A program made the translations under genes and the position numbers. This document shows, piece after piece, positions 16,279 through 25,632 of a stretch of 64,000 nt of DNA. The stretch comes from Candidatus Paracaedibacteraceae bacterium. GTDB lineage: Bacteria; Pseudomonadota; Alphaproteobacteria; Paracaedibacterales; Paracaedibacteraceae. Under the pieces are notes generated by a model. It was given only the letters and a program-made list of their open reading frames with translations, was not told the origin of the DNA and made no database searches. Location of the stretch: contig JAHBYH010000002.1 in NCBI GenBank assembly GCA_019636055.1, forward strand, positions 124,001 to 188,000, given 5' to 3'. Every line of letters begins with the position of its first letter. The first letter of the stretch is position 1.

Positions 16279-17458
16279 CCTCTTGCTGTTTTCGCCGTTC
16301 TTCGGCTCTTCGTCTCATTTCATCCATCTGGGCTTTTAGATCTTCATCAGAAAACTTTGGCCGTTCATAGGTTTTTTGACCACCAGTTTTACCTTGAGAT
16401 GATGAGGGAGGGGGAGGTGGTGGCGGCATACCAGCATCATCCGATGGGGGTGGTGGTGGCGGTGGGGAATCTGACCTTGGCGATGATCCCATTTTTGACT
16501 TAGCTAATCCGACCTCTAACGAAGATTGCGGAGTAACAGTTCCAGAGACAAGCCTCAAATTGATTTGGTTAAGCAGAACTTCCCGTTTCATCTTCGTTGG
16601 CATTTTATCAAGGGCATAAACCAAAGCCTGAAGTTCATCCTGATTCATCTCACGAAGACCGATTTGTCCTGTGATTTGTCGTTCATAATACTGACCGGAT
16701 AACGGACTATCTTGAGAAAAATCATTCTCATCTACAGACAGATAGAGTATTTTCCATAGCGTCGATTCTCTATAATAATTTTTCAAAGCTTCTTGTTGTT
16801 CTAAAGAAAGCGACGTGAAATTAGCTCGCACTTGTTGATATGTAACTTTATATTGAGCAAGCAATTCTGCCCGTTTCTTTTTCTCAGCTTCGGATTTTAC
16901 TTTGTCTCGTGCATCTCTTGCTTCTGCACCGAGTTTTGCTTTTAATGCATCAGCTTGGATCTTTGCTTTATGTTCCTCATAACTAATACGGTCCGGAAGA
17001 GATAAATCCAATTGTTTACGCAGGAATTCAAGCTCTGCTTCTTCGTCCGGGGTGACATTTTCACCGTTGTAATACTTTGTTTCAATTGCCACAATACGCG
17101 CATTAATGGTGTTATCGCTCTCTTCTAACAATTGAGCCATCTTCTCGCGCGTCATATTTTCATAACTTGGCGGAGGAGCATAGGATCCCCCTGGTGAGCC
17201 CGATTGGGTCTGATATCGTTGAGCCATAAGTGATTGATTATAAGCTTCAACAGCTGTTTGCGTCTCGCCCAAAGCTAAAGCTTTCTTGGCATTTTCATCG
17301 CCCTCGCTGGCTCGTTGCTTCAAAACCTTAAGAGCCAGCACCACACTTCTTTTCAATTGCATCCCTGTACCCGACAGTTGCAGAGGAGCACGATCATCCA
17401 TAGCCTGTGATTCAAGCATCGCTATAGATAGCAAAAGGGTCGTTGTTAAAATTTTCAT
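16256..17458 (-). CDS. secreted polyproline / coiled-coil protein with PPxY motif
   Basis: 400 residues. A signal peptide (1-19, ESQA-M) is followed by a PPSY motif (96-99), the PPxY type that binds eukaryotic WW domains. Then come a long charged helical region (about 105-330, with KAKLGAEARDARDKVKSEAEKKKR), two proline runs of seven residues (332-338 and 345-351), and a basic C-terminal helix (DEDLKAQMDEMRRRAEERRKQQEAKK). The layout recalls profilin/SH3-binding actin regulators and bacterial actin nucleators, but I see no convincing WH2 domain. Probably a secreted host-interaction protein; this is inference. GGGAGGT gives a strong ribosome site. Confidence 0.7.
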   Translation of the reverse strand: MKILTTTLLLSIAMLESQAMDDRAPLQLSGTGMQLKRSVVLALKVLKQRASEGDENAKKALALGETQTAVEAYNQSLMAQRYQTQSGSPGGSYAPPPSYENMTREKMAQLLEESDNTINARIVAIETKYYNGENVTPDEEAELEFLRKQLDLSLPDRISYEEHKAKIQADALKAKLGAEARDARDKVKSEAEKKKRAELLAQYKVTYQQVRANFTSLSLEQQEALKNYYRESTLWKILYLSVDENDFSQDSPLSGQYYERQITGQIGLREMNQDELQALVYALDKMPTKMKREVLLNQINLRLVSGTVTPQSSLEVGLAKSKMGSSPRSDSPPPPPPPSDDAGMPPPPPPPSSSQGKTGGQKTYERPKFSDEDLKAQMDEMRRRAEERRKQQEAKKNSTQ

Positions 17459-17504
17459 CGGTAATACCTCCCAGTTAAACCTTTTCCTGAATAAAGGTAG
17501 TATT

Positions 17505-18251
17505 TTAAAACAAATAGGAAAGTCTTAACGACGTTGTAAAAACTTTTGGACGTGCCGTTATATTGATCGTACCCGGGATCAAACCTGGGCCTGCATCAAA
17601 TACGTGCTGCGTCGATAATTTACTATATTTTGTATATTTGAAATCTAATCCCACCATGAAATTTTGAATTTGCTTTTCTGCGCTTGCTCCCAATACAAGT
17701 CCTGATAGACCTTTTGATTTGTTATTACGTATAGTTAATATGTTGGTTGGATCATAAGTTAAAACAGTACGATCTCTAAAATGACCCCGGTCAAAACCAA
17801 TAGCAAACAAGAATGCCAAGCTATTACATTTTACACCAGCACGTGCTGTAAACCCGTAATTGTACCGACGTTCCAATTCTTTACTATAGAAACGGTTCTG
17901 AGGCACTAAATCTTGCCTTACGTCAGTTAACCGTGACTTTACTGTTGAGCGGCCAAAATAAAGCTCAGGGCCAAAAACAAAAGAAGTTGACGTTGGTTGC
18001 CACAAAGCCCCACCAAATACAGAAAGCGCAATATTGCTATTTGACATACTTTTACCGCTACTTATGCGGGTCGTTACAACTGTTCCTCCTGCATCATCTT
18101 CAGTTATAAACTCACCGCGTTTACCTGAGAGATGATCAATCCCTCCAGATATCCCGATATAGGGGATAACCTTTTTACCAGATTCAGCCTGAGCAATCCC
18201 CCCAAAAACTGATAATAAACTTACTAAGAGGGTTTTTTTTGAATAGATCAT
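17505..18251 (-). CDS. outer-membrane beta-barrel protein
   Basis: 248 residues with a signal peptide (cleavage near AQA-E, residue 22). The mature part alternates hydrophobic and polar residues, with aromatic-rich strands (PYIGISGGIDHL, YNYGFTARAGV, FMVGLDFKYTKY), and it ends in TTSLRLSYLF with a terminal Phe, the classical BAM recognition end of outer-membrane barrels. Size suggests 8-10 strands, as in OmpW/OmpA-type or Opa-like proteins. No OmpA peptidoglycan domain. It lies directly upstream of the polyproline protein gene, 46 nt apart, on the same strand. Confidence 0.8.
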   Translation of the reverse strand: MIYSKKTLLVSLLSVFGGIAQAESGKKVIPYIGISGGIDHLSGKRGEFITEDDAGGTVVTTRISSGKSMSNSNIALSVFGGALWQPTSTSFVFGPELYFGRSTVKSRLTDVRQDLVPQNRFYSKELERRYNYGFTARAGVKCNSLAFLFAIGFDRGHFRDRTVLTYDPTNILTIRNNKSKGLSGLVLGASAEKQIQNFMVGLDFKYTKYSKLSTQHVFDAGPGLIPGTINITARPKVFTTSLRLSYLF

Positions 18252-18341
18252 AAAATTTTCACCTGTAAAATACCTTATAATTTATTCTATAGAATTATAT
18301 TAAATTGAACAAGAAGCTCTCACTAATATTAATTCAGGTTG

Positions 18342-18926
18342 TCACTCAACAATATCTTCTTTGAGCCGAACATACGATACAACTTTGTTGACACCATCGA
18401 TATGACGGGCATGATGAATAACCATATCAAGCTCTGCCTTGTCCTGAGCAATACCCATTAAATAGACGTTACCGCTTAAGGTTTTGATGCTATAATTGAT
18501 AGATTGAATATTTTGATCAAAGAGGAGTTTGGATTTTACCTGTGTTGTGATCCAACTATCTTTGGCATAGGCTCCAAAAGAGGCTCCCTTTGATACCGAA
18601 ATATTATCAATCACACGCTTAACACCTTCGACACTCCACGCAATACGAACTGCCTCTAAGTGCATTTCATTAGTCTCAACAGCCCCCGTCAGCATCACTT
18701 CACCATTTTGTACCATCACATTGACGGCCGCATGAAGATTCGGATCGTGTTGGTACAAAGCAACAGTGATTTTGGTTGAAATCTTCGTGTCGGTCAGTGA
18801 CCCAGAAACGCCTTTTTCTTTCACCATAGCACCACCAACTACCGCAGCACCACCACCGATAATAGCCGGGGCACAGGCAGACAGGATGAGAGTTGTTACA
18901 GATAAAACGATGATATTTTTTTTCAT
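18342..18926 (-). CDS. BON-domain lipoprotein (OsmY/DolP-like)
   Basis: 194 residues from ATG 18926, which has a strong CGGAGGA ribosome site; the upstream extension of the frame overlaps yraN and lacks one. A lipoprotein signal ends in LSAC with the lipidated Cys at 18. Two BON domains follow (about 45-110: TDTKISTKITVALYQHD...VMVQNGEVMLTGAVET; and 115-190: DSWITTQVKSKLLFD...GNVYLMGIAQD). The arrangement matches DolP (YraP), an outer-membrane lipoprotein that protects envelope integrity, and like yraP it sits beside yraN and rsmI. Confidence 0.88.
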   Translation of the reverse strand: MKKNIIVLSVTTLILSACAPAIIGGGAAVVGGAMVKEKGVSGSLTDTKISTKITVALYQHDPNLHAAVNVMVQNGEVMLTGAVETNEMHLEAVRIAWSVEGVKRVIDNISVSKGASFGAYAKDSWITTQVKSKLLFDQNIQSINYSIKTLSGNVYLMGIAQDKAELDMVIHHARHIDGVNKVVSYVRLKEDIVE

Positions 18927-18939
18927 TATAGTCCTCCGT

Positions 18940-19287
18940 TTAAGTGACGCGCCAAGCATCCCTGACGTGGTGAATTCTCCAAGAAGTAACCACGACAACA
19001 TCGAGCCTCAGGCTTTTGGTGTTTAGTCTACTCGAAGCAAGGTATGCTTGACCAGCATTTTCGATACGACGTTGCTGATGAGGGGTAATAGCTTCCAGAC
19101 CATTAAAAAGAGATTTTCGTCGTTTAACTTCGATTAAAACAAGAGTTTTTCCACGTTTGGCAATCAAATCAATTTCACCCCAAGGGGTTTTATAGCGATG
19201 CTCAAGCAAACGATATCCTTTAAGAAGCAAAAACAAAGCCGCTGCATATTCGGCCAGAACTCCTTTTGTGTAGCTTGTCCATTTCAT
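18940..19287 (-). CDS. yraN: YraN family (UPF0102) nuclease-fold protein
   Basis: 115 residues, normal length. The PD-(D/E)xK-like core is clear: KGVLAEYAAALFLLLKGY, then TPWGEIDLIAKRGKTLVLIEVKRRK with the Asp, Glu and Lys of the fold. The cellular role is poorly known; homologs resemble Holliday-junction resolvases. The start ATG overlaps the rsmI stop by 4 nt, so the two are translationally coupled, the usual rsmI-yraN order. Confidence 0.92.
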   Translation of the reverse strand: MKWTSYTKGVLAEYAAALFLLLKGYRLLEHRYKTPWGEIDLIAKRGKTLVLIEVKRRKSLFNGLEAITPHQQRRIENAGQAYLASSRLNTKSLRLDVVVVTSWRIHHVRDAWRVT

Positions 19288-20120
19288 TTTAGTATCAAAG
19301 CTCGTTTGTACACATCTTTACGAGGTAAGCCCAACGCCCCCGCAACAAGGGTGCACGCATCCTTTAATGTATGGCTTTTAAGGGCATCTAAGATAGCTTG
19401 ATCTAAATCTGCTTCGGATAAGTGCTCAGTTTGAGTTGGCGGTGATAGAACGAGAACAAATTCACCACGGATTTTATCGCGCGCCGTAAAATTAGCAATA
19501 ACATCTGCCCAGGCTCCTCGGACAACTTCTTCATGAAGTTTTGTAAGTTCACGCGTAACAGCAACCTGACGATTTGAAAAGATTATTGCTAATTGTTCTA
19601 AAGACTTCAAAAGACGATGCGGTGATTCATATAAAATCAGGGTTGCATCCACATCTTTATACACAACTATATCTTTTGGATTCATAAAACCTAGAAACAT
19701 AAATTTATCCGTTGGAATCCCAGACAAAGCGGCTGCTGTTATAACGGCGGATGCACCGGGGATGACCGTAACAGGAAGGTTATTGTCTTGCAAAGCACGC
19801 ACAATAACAAAACCAGGATCACTGATGAGAGGCATCCCAGCATCACTAATCAATGCGACAGCTTGCCCTGCTTGGATGCGCGTCATAACATCCGGAATCA
19901 TTTTATCTTCATTATGGTCGTGCAAGGCCTTGAACGGAGTTTTTATCCCAAAGGTATCCAGCAGAGGTTTACTCGTCCGCGTGTCTTCGCAATAAATTAA
20001 ATCAACCCGCTGCAACACGTCCAAGGCACGCAGCGTAATATCTCCCCGGTTGCCAATGGGCGTTGCAACAAGATAAAGGCCCGGCTTAACTGCTGGTAAA
20101 AAATCAGGAAGAGAAAGCAT
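19284..20120 (-). CDS. rsmI: 16S rRNA (cytidine1402-2'-O)-methyltransferase
   Basis: SAM-dependent methyltransferase acting with RsmH on C1402 of the decoding site. 278 residues with family motifs GLYLVATPIGNRGDITLRALDVLQ, DLIYCEDTRTSKPLL, ALISDAGMPLISDPGF and PGASAVITAAALSGIP, plus LYESPHRLLKSL in the second half. All are typical of the tetrapyrrole methylase fold. Couples to yraN downstream by overlap and follows cpoB by 3 nt. Confidence 0.96.
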   Translation of the reverse strand: MLSLPDFLPAVKPGLYLVATPIGNRGDITLRALDVLQRVDLIYCEDTRTSKPLLDTFGIKTPFKALHDHNEDKMIPDVMTRIQAGQAVALISDAGMPLISDPGFVIVRALQDNNLPVTVIPGASAVITAAALSGIPTDKFMFLGFMNPKDIVVYKDVDATLILYESPHRLLKSLEQLAIIFSNRQVAVTRELTKLHEEVVRGAWADVIANFTARDKIRGEFVLVLSPPTQTEHLSEADLDQAILDALKSHTLKDACTLVAGALGLPRKDVYKRALILK

Positions 20121-20123
20121 AAA

Positions 20124-20942
20124 TTAACACGCATATTCTTTGTAAAGTTTTTTAGCACTAATAGCTGTTCCTTTATCCTTTGGAAAATCTGCTTGATGTT
20201 TTTTCAAAACGATACAAGCCTTCTTTTTATCACCCTGGAGTTTCATGGATTTTGCCATACCCAACAAAGCCTGCGCCCCAAGAGCACCTTTTGGATTTGC
20301 TTTGTAGGCAATAGCAAAATCAGCAGCAGCATCTTTCGCAGCCTTTTTATCCTTGGATTCTATTGCCTGAGCAAGTTGGCATTCAGCAATATGTAACTTA
20401 GCTTGGCTTGCTTGTTTACCCTTAGGGTATTGTTTTGTGTAGAATCTAAAAGCTTCTTCAGCCTCGGCATATTCTTTTTTCTTATACAATCCCATGGCTT
20501 GATCATACTGAGCCGTTTCATTTCCCTTATCGAGAGTACCTGTCGGCGCCTCTTTTTCAGCTTTTTTGGTTGCAATATCTTTTGGATTTGAGTCTTGCAA
20601 ATCTTTCAAGATTGCATCAACATCACCGTCATCATCGCCAGACTCGTCTGCATCCGCATCATCCTTAGGCATATCAGTTTTTTGGCTAGGCTCAGTTGCC
20701 GATGAAATTGGTTTATTAAGACCACCATGCTCAACAACTTCAAGACGACCTCGCAACTCTTTAATTTGGTTTAAAAGATTCTCAAGATCTTCTTTTGTGG
20801 CAAATTCATGACCACTCGGGCTTTGGCCGGCAACTTTCTTTTCAATATCATCCAAACGCGCACTGAGATCGCCATAGGATTCATCAGCAAAAACTGACAG
20901 GGTCGTTGCTATCAGCAAAGAAAGAAGTGTCTTTTTAAACAT
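20124..20942 (-). CDS. cpoB: Tol-Pal accessory protein CpoB (YbgF)
   Basis: Periplasmic protein that links peptidoglycan synthesis with outer-membrane constriction. From ATG 20942 it has 272 residues: a signal peptide (MFKKTLLSLLIATTLSVFA), an N-terminal coiled coil (about 22-75, LSARLDDIEKKV, LENLLNQIKELRGRLEVVEH), an acidic linker and C-terminal TPRs (from about 145, YDQAMGLYKKKEYAEAEEAFRFYTKQYP). The upstream ATG at 20984 would bury the signal peptide. The other tol-pal genes are not in the window, which is unusual because cpoB commonly ends that cluster. Confidence 0.9.
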   Translation of the reverse strand: MFKKTLLSLLIATTLSVFADESYGDLSARLDDIEKKVAGQSPSGHEFATKEDLENLLNQIKELRGRLEVVEHGGLNKPISSATEPSQKTDMPKDDADADESGDDDGDVDAILKDLQDSNPKDIATKKAEKEAPTGTLDKGNETAQYDQAMGLYKKKEYAEAEEAFRFYTKQYPKGKQASQAKLHIAECQLAQAIESKDKKAAKDAAADFAIAYKANPKGALGAQALLGMAKSMKLQGDKKKACIVLKKHQADFPKDKGTAISAKKLYKEYAC

Positions 20943-20996
20943 ATTTATACCTAATCGACTTGATGTTTTTATACAATCTATCATATTTCAGTTCGT

Positions 20997-22547
20997 CTAT
21001 AAATCGAATTTAATCCCTTGGGCAAGGGGTAATTCAGATGAATAATTAACCGTATTTGTTGCACGTCGCATGTAGTTACGCCATGAATCGGAGCCCGATT
21101 CTCGGCCGCCACCTGTTTCTTTTTCACCACCAAAAGCACCGCCAATTTCAGCACCACTGGGGCCAATATTGACATTGGCGATACCACAGTCACTACCCAA
21201 AGCGCTCAAGAAATATTCAGCTTCACGAACATCTGTTGTAAAAATGCAAGACGACAGGCCTTGGGGAACCTGATTATTCATCACAATTGCATCATCTAAG
21301 GTATCATACCCCAAAACATATAAAATTGGTGCGAATGTTTCAGTAAACATAACATCCGTATGGCTTGGCATATCAATCAAAGCAGGTGAGACATAATAAC
21401 CCTTAGGATAAGTGTCTGTTAGCACACGCTGCCCGCCAGCCACGAGTTTCCCACCCTCAGACTGCGCCTTTTTAATTATTTTCATAAAAGCTGTAAAGCT
21501 ATGTTCATCAATCAGCGGGCCACATAAAATTCCGTCCTCGAGAGGATTTCCAATACGAATACTGTCATAGATAGAGGTTAGTTTTGCAATAACATCTGCT
21601 TTCATAGAGTTATGCACAAACAAGCGACGCAAAGTCGTACAGCGTTGACCGCTTGTCCCAACAGCACTGAACGTAATAGCCCGATAAGCTAAATTCAAAT
21701 CAGCAGATGGGGTTAAGATCATGGCATTATTGCCGCCTAATTCTAAAAGTGACTTCCCAAAACGTTTTGCAACTCTCTGTCCGACAGATCGTCCCATTTC
21801 TGTACTGCCTGTGGCACTAACAAGCGCCACTTTCGGGTGATCAACCAAAACATCGCTAACCTCACGTCCCCCTTGAACAAGGCAAGATAAACCTTCAGGG
21901 GCTTCCTTGAATTTTGCAGCCGCATTTTCAAATAAATGCTGGCAAGCTGAGGCTGTGAGAGGCGTTTTCTCTGACGGCTTCCAAACCGTTGCATTGCCAC
22001 AAATAAGGGCCAAGGCAAAGTTCCAAGCCCAAACCGCAACAGGAAAATTAAATGGTGTTATAAGCCCAACAACACCCAAGGGATGCCATGTCTCCATCAT
22101 GCGATGACCTGGCCGTTCAGATGTGATGGTTAAGCCATATAATTGACGTGAAAGACCAACAGCAAAATCACAGATATCGATCATCTCTTGGACTTCACCC
22201 AGTCCTTCCTGCAAGATTTTTCCGGTCTCAAGCGTCACAAGCTGACCTAAGACTTCTTTGTGCTGGCGTAACTCTTCACCAAACAATCGAATCAACTCAC
22301 CGCGTTTAGGCGCAGGAATTGATCGCCATTGTTTAAAGGCAACTTCGGCTTTGTCAATAGCCATTGTCATATCGGCTGGTATATTCAGCATAACCCCACC
22401 AATAACCTCACCATTAATCGGAGAATAAGATGTCAGATCTGTACTATGGATTTTCTGTGCAGAAATACCGATCTGAGATAAAAGCGTTGTAACTGATTCT
22501 TTAAGATCTGCGTGCAATAATTGAATTTTTAGGCTTGATGATGACAT
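20997..22547 (-). CDS. aldehyde dehydrogenase, ALDH7 family
   Basis: 516 residues with the complete ALDH fold motifs: WHPLGVVGLITPFNFPVAVW, GNATVWKPSEKTPL, SATGSTEMG, LLELGGNNAMI (general-base E269), and GTSGQRCTTLRRLF with nucleophile C303. GGNNAMI and the SGQRCT context are typical of ALDH7 (antiquitin, alpha-aminoadipate semialdehyde / piperideine-6-carboxylate dehydrogenase), so a role in lysine catabolism or aldehyde detoxification is likely. GGGGAG precedes the start. No other lysine-degradation gene is adjacent. Confidence 0.88.
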   Translation of the reverse strand: MSSSSLKIQLLHADLKESVTTLLSQIGISAQKIHSTDLTSYSPINGEVIGGVMLNIPADMTMAIDKAEVAFKQWRSIPAPKRGELIRLFGEELRQHKEVLGQLVTLETGKILQEGLGEVQEMIDICDFAVGLSRQLYGLTITSERPGHRMMETWHPLGVVGLITPFNFPVAVWAWNFALALICGNATVWKPSEKTPLTASACQHLFENAAAKFKEAPEGLSCLVQGGREVSDVLVDHPKVALVSATGSTEMGRSVGQRVAKRFGKSLLELGGNNAMILTPSADLNLAYRAITFSAVGTSGQRCTTLRRLFVHNSMKADVIAKLTSIYDSIRIGNPLEDGILCGPLIDEHSFTAFMKIIKKAQSEGGKLVAGGQRVLTDTYPKGYYVSPALIDMPSHTDVMFTETFAPILYVLGYDTLDDAIVMNNQVPQGLSSCIFTTDVREAEYFLSALGSDCGIANVNIGPSGAEIGGAFGGEKETGGGRESGSDSWRNYMRRATNTVNYSSELPLAQGIKFDL

Positions 22548-22703
22548 AAAAAACTCCCCTTGTTTATTAAAGTCTAGGAAAGTTTTAATCGAATGTAAAT
22601 ATCAGCTACATCAATGAACTAAACCACTTATCAGGAATAAGTATTACCGATGAATTTAAAGACAAGACGGCATAAGCGTAGATTATTTTTCCACATTGGT
22701 TAA

Positions 22704-23186
22704 TCACCCCTTGATCCGAACATAGAAAGCACCACCGCCACCATGTGCGTCTTTGGCAGGGCCATAGCCGGTTACCAGTGACATAGATTCAAACCATTGT
22801 GGGGCAAGTTTTTTCAGAGTTTCCGGATTATCAGGGTGACCTTTGCCGGTAATCACAAGAATCCAGCGCAACCGATCATGATAAGCCATCGCGACGAATC
22901 GTTGAAGTTTATCCTGAGCCTCTTGGCGGGTATAACCGTGAAGATCAAGGCGCGCTTCGATCATAACTTTACCAAGCTTATGGAGGCGTTTTCTCTCATC
23001 AATCCATTGAGAATTCACATTGAGAGTCGTGCTATGTTTGTCAAAAAACTCTTGAATACGGTTATTGTCAATTCGAACCGTATTGACAGTTGGTGTTGAT
23101 GGCAAAAGAGCCGGAGATCGATGTTTTAACGGTCGAATCCCCTGAGTGATTTCATGCCATAAGTGAGAATCTTTGGGTGGTTTCAT
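22704..23186 (-). CDS. Smr-domain protein
   Basis: 160 residues. The C-terminal Smr domain (about 78-160) has ARLDLHGYTRQEAQDKL, the ITGKGH loop and the closing GGGGAFYVRIK, that is, the LDxHG and TGxG signatures. Smr proteins bind nucleic acids, often with nicking or RNase activity. The N-terminal 75 residues are basic and probably flexible. The start overlaps the mltA stop by 4 nt, a common alphaproteobacterial pair. Confidence 0.9.
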   Translation of the reverse strand: MKPPKDSHLWHEITQGIRPLKHRSPALLPSTPTVNTVRIDNNRIQEFFDKHSTTLNVNSQWIDERKRLHKLGKVMIEARLDLHGYTRQEAQDKLQRFVAMAYHDRLRWILVITGKGHPDNPETLKKLAPQWFESMSLVTGYGPAKDAHGGGGAFYVRIKG

Positions 23187-24271
23187 CGCGGCAAAAGAAC
23201 ATACAGGTTCCCCTTCGCATTCATTGCACCCGCATAATAGCCAGCTCGGTCCCCGCTGCCCCAGAAATAGTCTCCGCGAACAGCACCCTTAATAGCACCA
23301 CCTGTATCTTGAGCCATCATCATTTGCTGAAGACGTTTATGATGATGATCAGGGTGGGTACAATCTAACCATAACGGTGTCCCTAAGGTTACAAAACTCC
23401 GATCGACAGCCATACTTCTACGCGGAGTTAACGGCACGTTATGGCTTCCGATAGGTCCCCCTACATGAGTCGGCGAAATTTTAAAGAACACATAGGACTG
23501 ATTCTTTGACATAATGGATTCAGCCCGTTTTGGATGGGCGCGAAGCCATTTTTTAATGCTGTGCATGGTCACGTGGCCGTGCTGGAGTTCGCCCATATCA
23601 AGCAAGGCTTTACCGATCGCAAAATAGGGGTAACCATTTTGCCCGGCATACCCTAAGCGAATTTCCTGACCATTATCCAGCCGAACACGCCCAGAACCTT
23701 GGACTTGAATAAAAAAGGCATCAACAGGATCATCAACCCAAACAAGTTCTAAGCCCTTTCCTTTTAAAGCACCTTTAACTATCCGTGACCGGGGAATTTT
23801 ATAGTTAATTCTTTTGCCCGGAACCTTATAAAGGGGCGTTTGATATTTTCCATGGCGACGCAATGATCCGTTAAGAATCGGCTCATAGTACCCAGTGAAG
23901 ACACCGTTTGCATCTCCGCCTGCTGATAACCGATAAGGATGAAGCTCAGACTCAATAAACTGTCGGAATTGTGCATTTGATTTAAACTTCTTAACTTTCA
24001 GCTTTTTACAAAAACCAAACCAGTCGCGGGCCTCACCGGTACCATTCCTTCCTGTAACCATTTCAGTACAGGGGGATTTTTTCAAAATGATATCACAAGA
24101 TTTAAGCATCGCTGGTAACGCTTGAAGTTGATGATCACGATGCCACCCTGGCAGCTGATCAAATGAGACAGGCTCTAATTCTCGTTCAATTTTTGTCGAG
24201 CATCCTGCTAATATGAGCCCTAGGGTGAGAATTATTAATTTATTTCGTACAATAAAAAATGGTCGTGTCAT
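23183..24271 (-). CDS. mltA: membrane-bound lytic murein transglycosylase A
   Basis: Lipoprotein that cleaves peptidoglycan glycan strands with formation of 1,6-anhydromuramic acid. 362 residues; the signal peptide ends in LAGC with lipid-attachment C24. The MltA domain includes GVFTGYYEP, a VQGSGRVRL segment and the C-terminal 3D-like part QDTGGAIKGAVRGDYFWG containing the catalytic Asp. Length is normal. Followed by the Smr gene with a 4-nt overlap. Confidence 0.95.
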   Translation of the reverse strand: MTRPFFIVRNKLIILTLGLILAGCSTKIERELEPVSFDQLPGWHRDHQLQALPAMLKSCDIILKKSPCTEMVTGRNGTGEARDWFGFCKKLKVKKFKSNAQFRQFIESELHPYRLSAGGDANGVFTGYYEPILNGSLRRHGKYQTPLYKVPGKRINYKIPRSRIVKGALKGKGLELVWVDDPVDAFFIQVQGSGRVRLDNGQEIRLGYAGQNGYPYFAIGKALLDMGELQHGHVTMHSIKKWLRAHPKRAESIMSKNQSYVFFKISPTHVGGPIGSHNVPLTPRRSMAVDRSFVTLGTPLWLDCTHPDHHHKRLQQMMMAQDTGGAIKGAVRGDYFWGSGDRAGYYAGAMNAKGNLYVLLPR

Positions 24272-24345
24272 TTATCCGGGTCTCAAAAGGCCTCTCTGAT
24301 GAAAGAAAGGCTTAAGTCAGCATTTATATTCATCTAAATTCAATT

Positions 24346-24380
24346 TAAAAACCACCTCTCCCATTGAGGACGAAGTGGTT
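24346..24380 (-). terminator. rho-independent terminator of the YfgM-like gene
   Basis: Minus strand: AACCACTTCGTCC (24380-24368) pairs with GGGAGAGGTGGTT (24362-24350) over 13 positions with one mismatch and two G-U pairs around a 5-nt loop, followed by U residues at 24349-24346. It lies 28 nt after the stop. Confidence 0.75.
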
Positions 24381-24407
24381 CTTATATCGAATTCATTCTA
24401 TTACTTT

Positions 24408-25088
24408 TCATGATTCACTTGAAATTTGCTGAGCCATGGTCTGCGCCCGCAGCTTAACACCTTCGGGTGCTTCTGGTGTCTGAAGGGCCGCAACAAAAGC
24501 TTCAGCTGCGTCTTTTTTCTTACCGGACAAATACAGGATAACACCTTTTTGTTCCAAAGCAAGAGCACGCAAAGGGCGGCCTTCTTCGGCTAGAATATCA
24601 AGTTCAGCAAGCAATTTATCCGCTGCCTTTGGATCATGTTCATAGGACAAGCTAATGGCTTGAAGCTGTGCTGTATCACGCCAGATTGTATCTAATTTGG
24701 AATCCTTGGCAATCTCAGAGTACAATTCAATTGCCTTAGCCATGTCTTGTTTTTCACCGGGCGTGGAGTAGATGGATGCCTCAGAAAAACGAGCGAATGT
24801 AGCGTAAGTTTTATGGCCAGACGTCATGTCTTTTAGAATAGCCAACGCTTTAGAGGTCTCGCCTTGCTCAAGATAGCTTTGCGCCTTGATATAATAATCG
24901 GATTGACGCTCTAGCTCACGGTTTTGGTAATTACTCCACAGAGAATATCCTGCCAAGACAACAAGAATGGCTGTTAGTGCTGAACTTGCCTGTTTACCAT
25001 ACTTTTCCCAAAGTTGTCTAAATCGTTCTTGTCGGATATCCTGTTCAACTTCTTCTAAAAATTCATCAAACTTATCTTTTTCGGCCAT
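24408..25088 (-). CDS. YfgM-like tetratricopeptide membrane protein
   Basis: 226 residues. An acidic cytoplasmic N terminus (DKFDEFLEEVEQDIRQERFRQLWEKYG) precedes one membrane segment (about 35-52) and a periplasmic TPR-like helical domain (55-220: YYIKAQSYLEQGETSKALAIL and others). This is the topology of YfgM, a SecYEG-associated protein that works with periplasmic chaperones; in alphaproteobacteria it usually precedes bamB and der, not present here. GGAATT upstream of the start is a modest ribosome site. Confidence 0.82.
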   Translation of the reverse strand: MAEKDKFDEFLEEVEQDIRQERFRQLWEKYGKQASSALTAILVVLAGYSLWSNYQNRELERQSDYYIKAQSYLEQGETSKALAILKDMTSGHKTYATFARFSEASIYSTPGEKQDMAKAIELYSEIAKDSKLDTIWRDTAQLQAISLSYEHDPKAADKLLAELDILAEEGRPLRALALEQKGVILYLSGKKKDAAEAFVAALQTPEAPEGVKLRAQTMAQQISSES

Positions 25089-25211
25089 AATTTCAATTCC
25101 GTTTAAACATTTGTTATGACATTCTATCGTATTCTAGGATATGATAGAAGTATAAAAAATATTGTCTGTGGAGAGTTTTACTCTAACTTGTTGAGCAGGA
25201 GGAGTGTTCAA

Positions 25212-25631
25212 ATGACAAGTGATCTACCCTTAGCACCATCTTACACAACCGAAAGTCAGAATATTCGCGTAACTGTTTTTCCAATTTATCTTGATAATCA
25301 ATCAGCACCGGATGAAAACCATTACTTATGGGCCTATCATGTCCGCATCGAGAACCTTGGAACACTGCCCGTCCAACTCAAAAATCGCCACTGGGAAATT
25401 ACCGATGGGTTGGGACGCACTCAAGTTGTGAAGGGATCAGGCGTCGTGGGTGAACAACCGCTTATCCAGCCTGGTGAAATTTATGAATATACAAGCGGCA
25501 CTCCGCTGACAACCCCCTCCGGCATTATGGTAGGACACTATAGCATGAGTCGTAATGACGGCGAGCTCTTTGAGGTGGATGTCCCTGCTTTTTCTCTCGA
25601 CAGCCCTTATCAACCCATTATATTGAACTAA
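25212..25631 (+). CDS. apaG: ApaG domain protein
   Basis: 139 residues from ATG 25212, chosen because AGGAGG lies 8 nt upstream and because the longer frame (from 25116) has no family similarity. The immunoglobulin-like ApaG fold shows as [75 protein letters not shown]. The role is still uncertain (linked to Co2+/Mg2+ tolerance). First gene of a rightward operon with folE and a beta-lactamase gene. Confidence 0.92.
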   Translation: MTSDLPLAPSYTTESQNIRVTVFPIYLDNQSAPDENHYLWAYHVRIENLGTLPVQLKNRHWEITDGLGRTQVVKGSGVVGEQPLIQPGEIYEYTSGTPLTTPSGIMVGHYSMSRNDGELFEVDVPAFSLDSPYQPIILN

Positions 25632-25632
25632 C

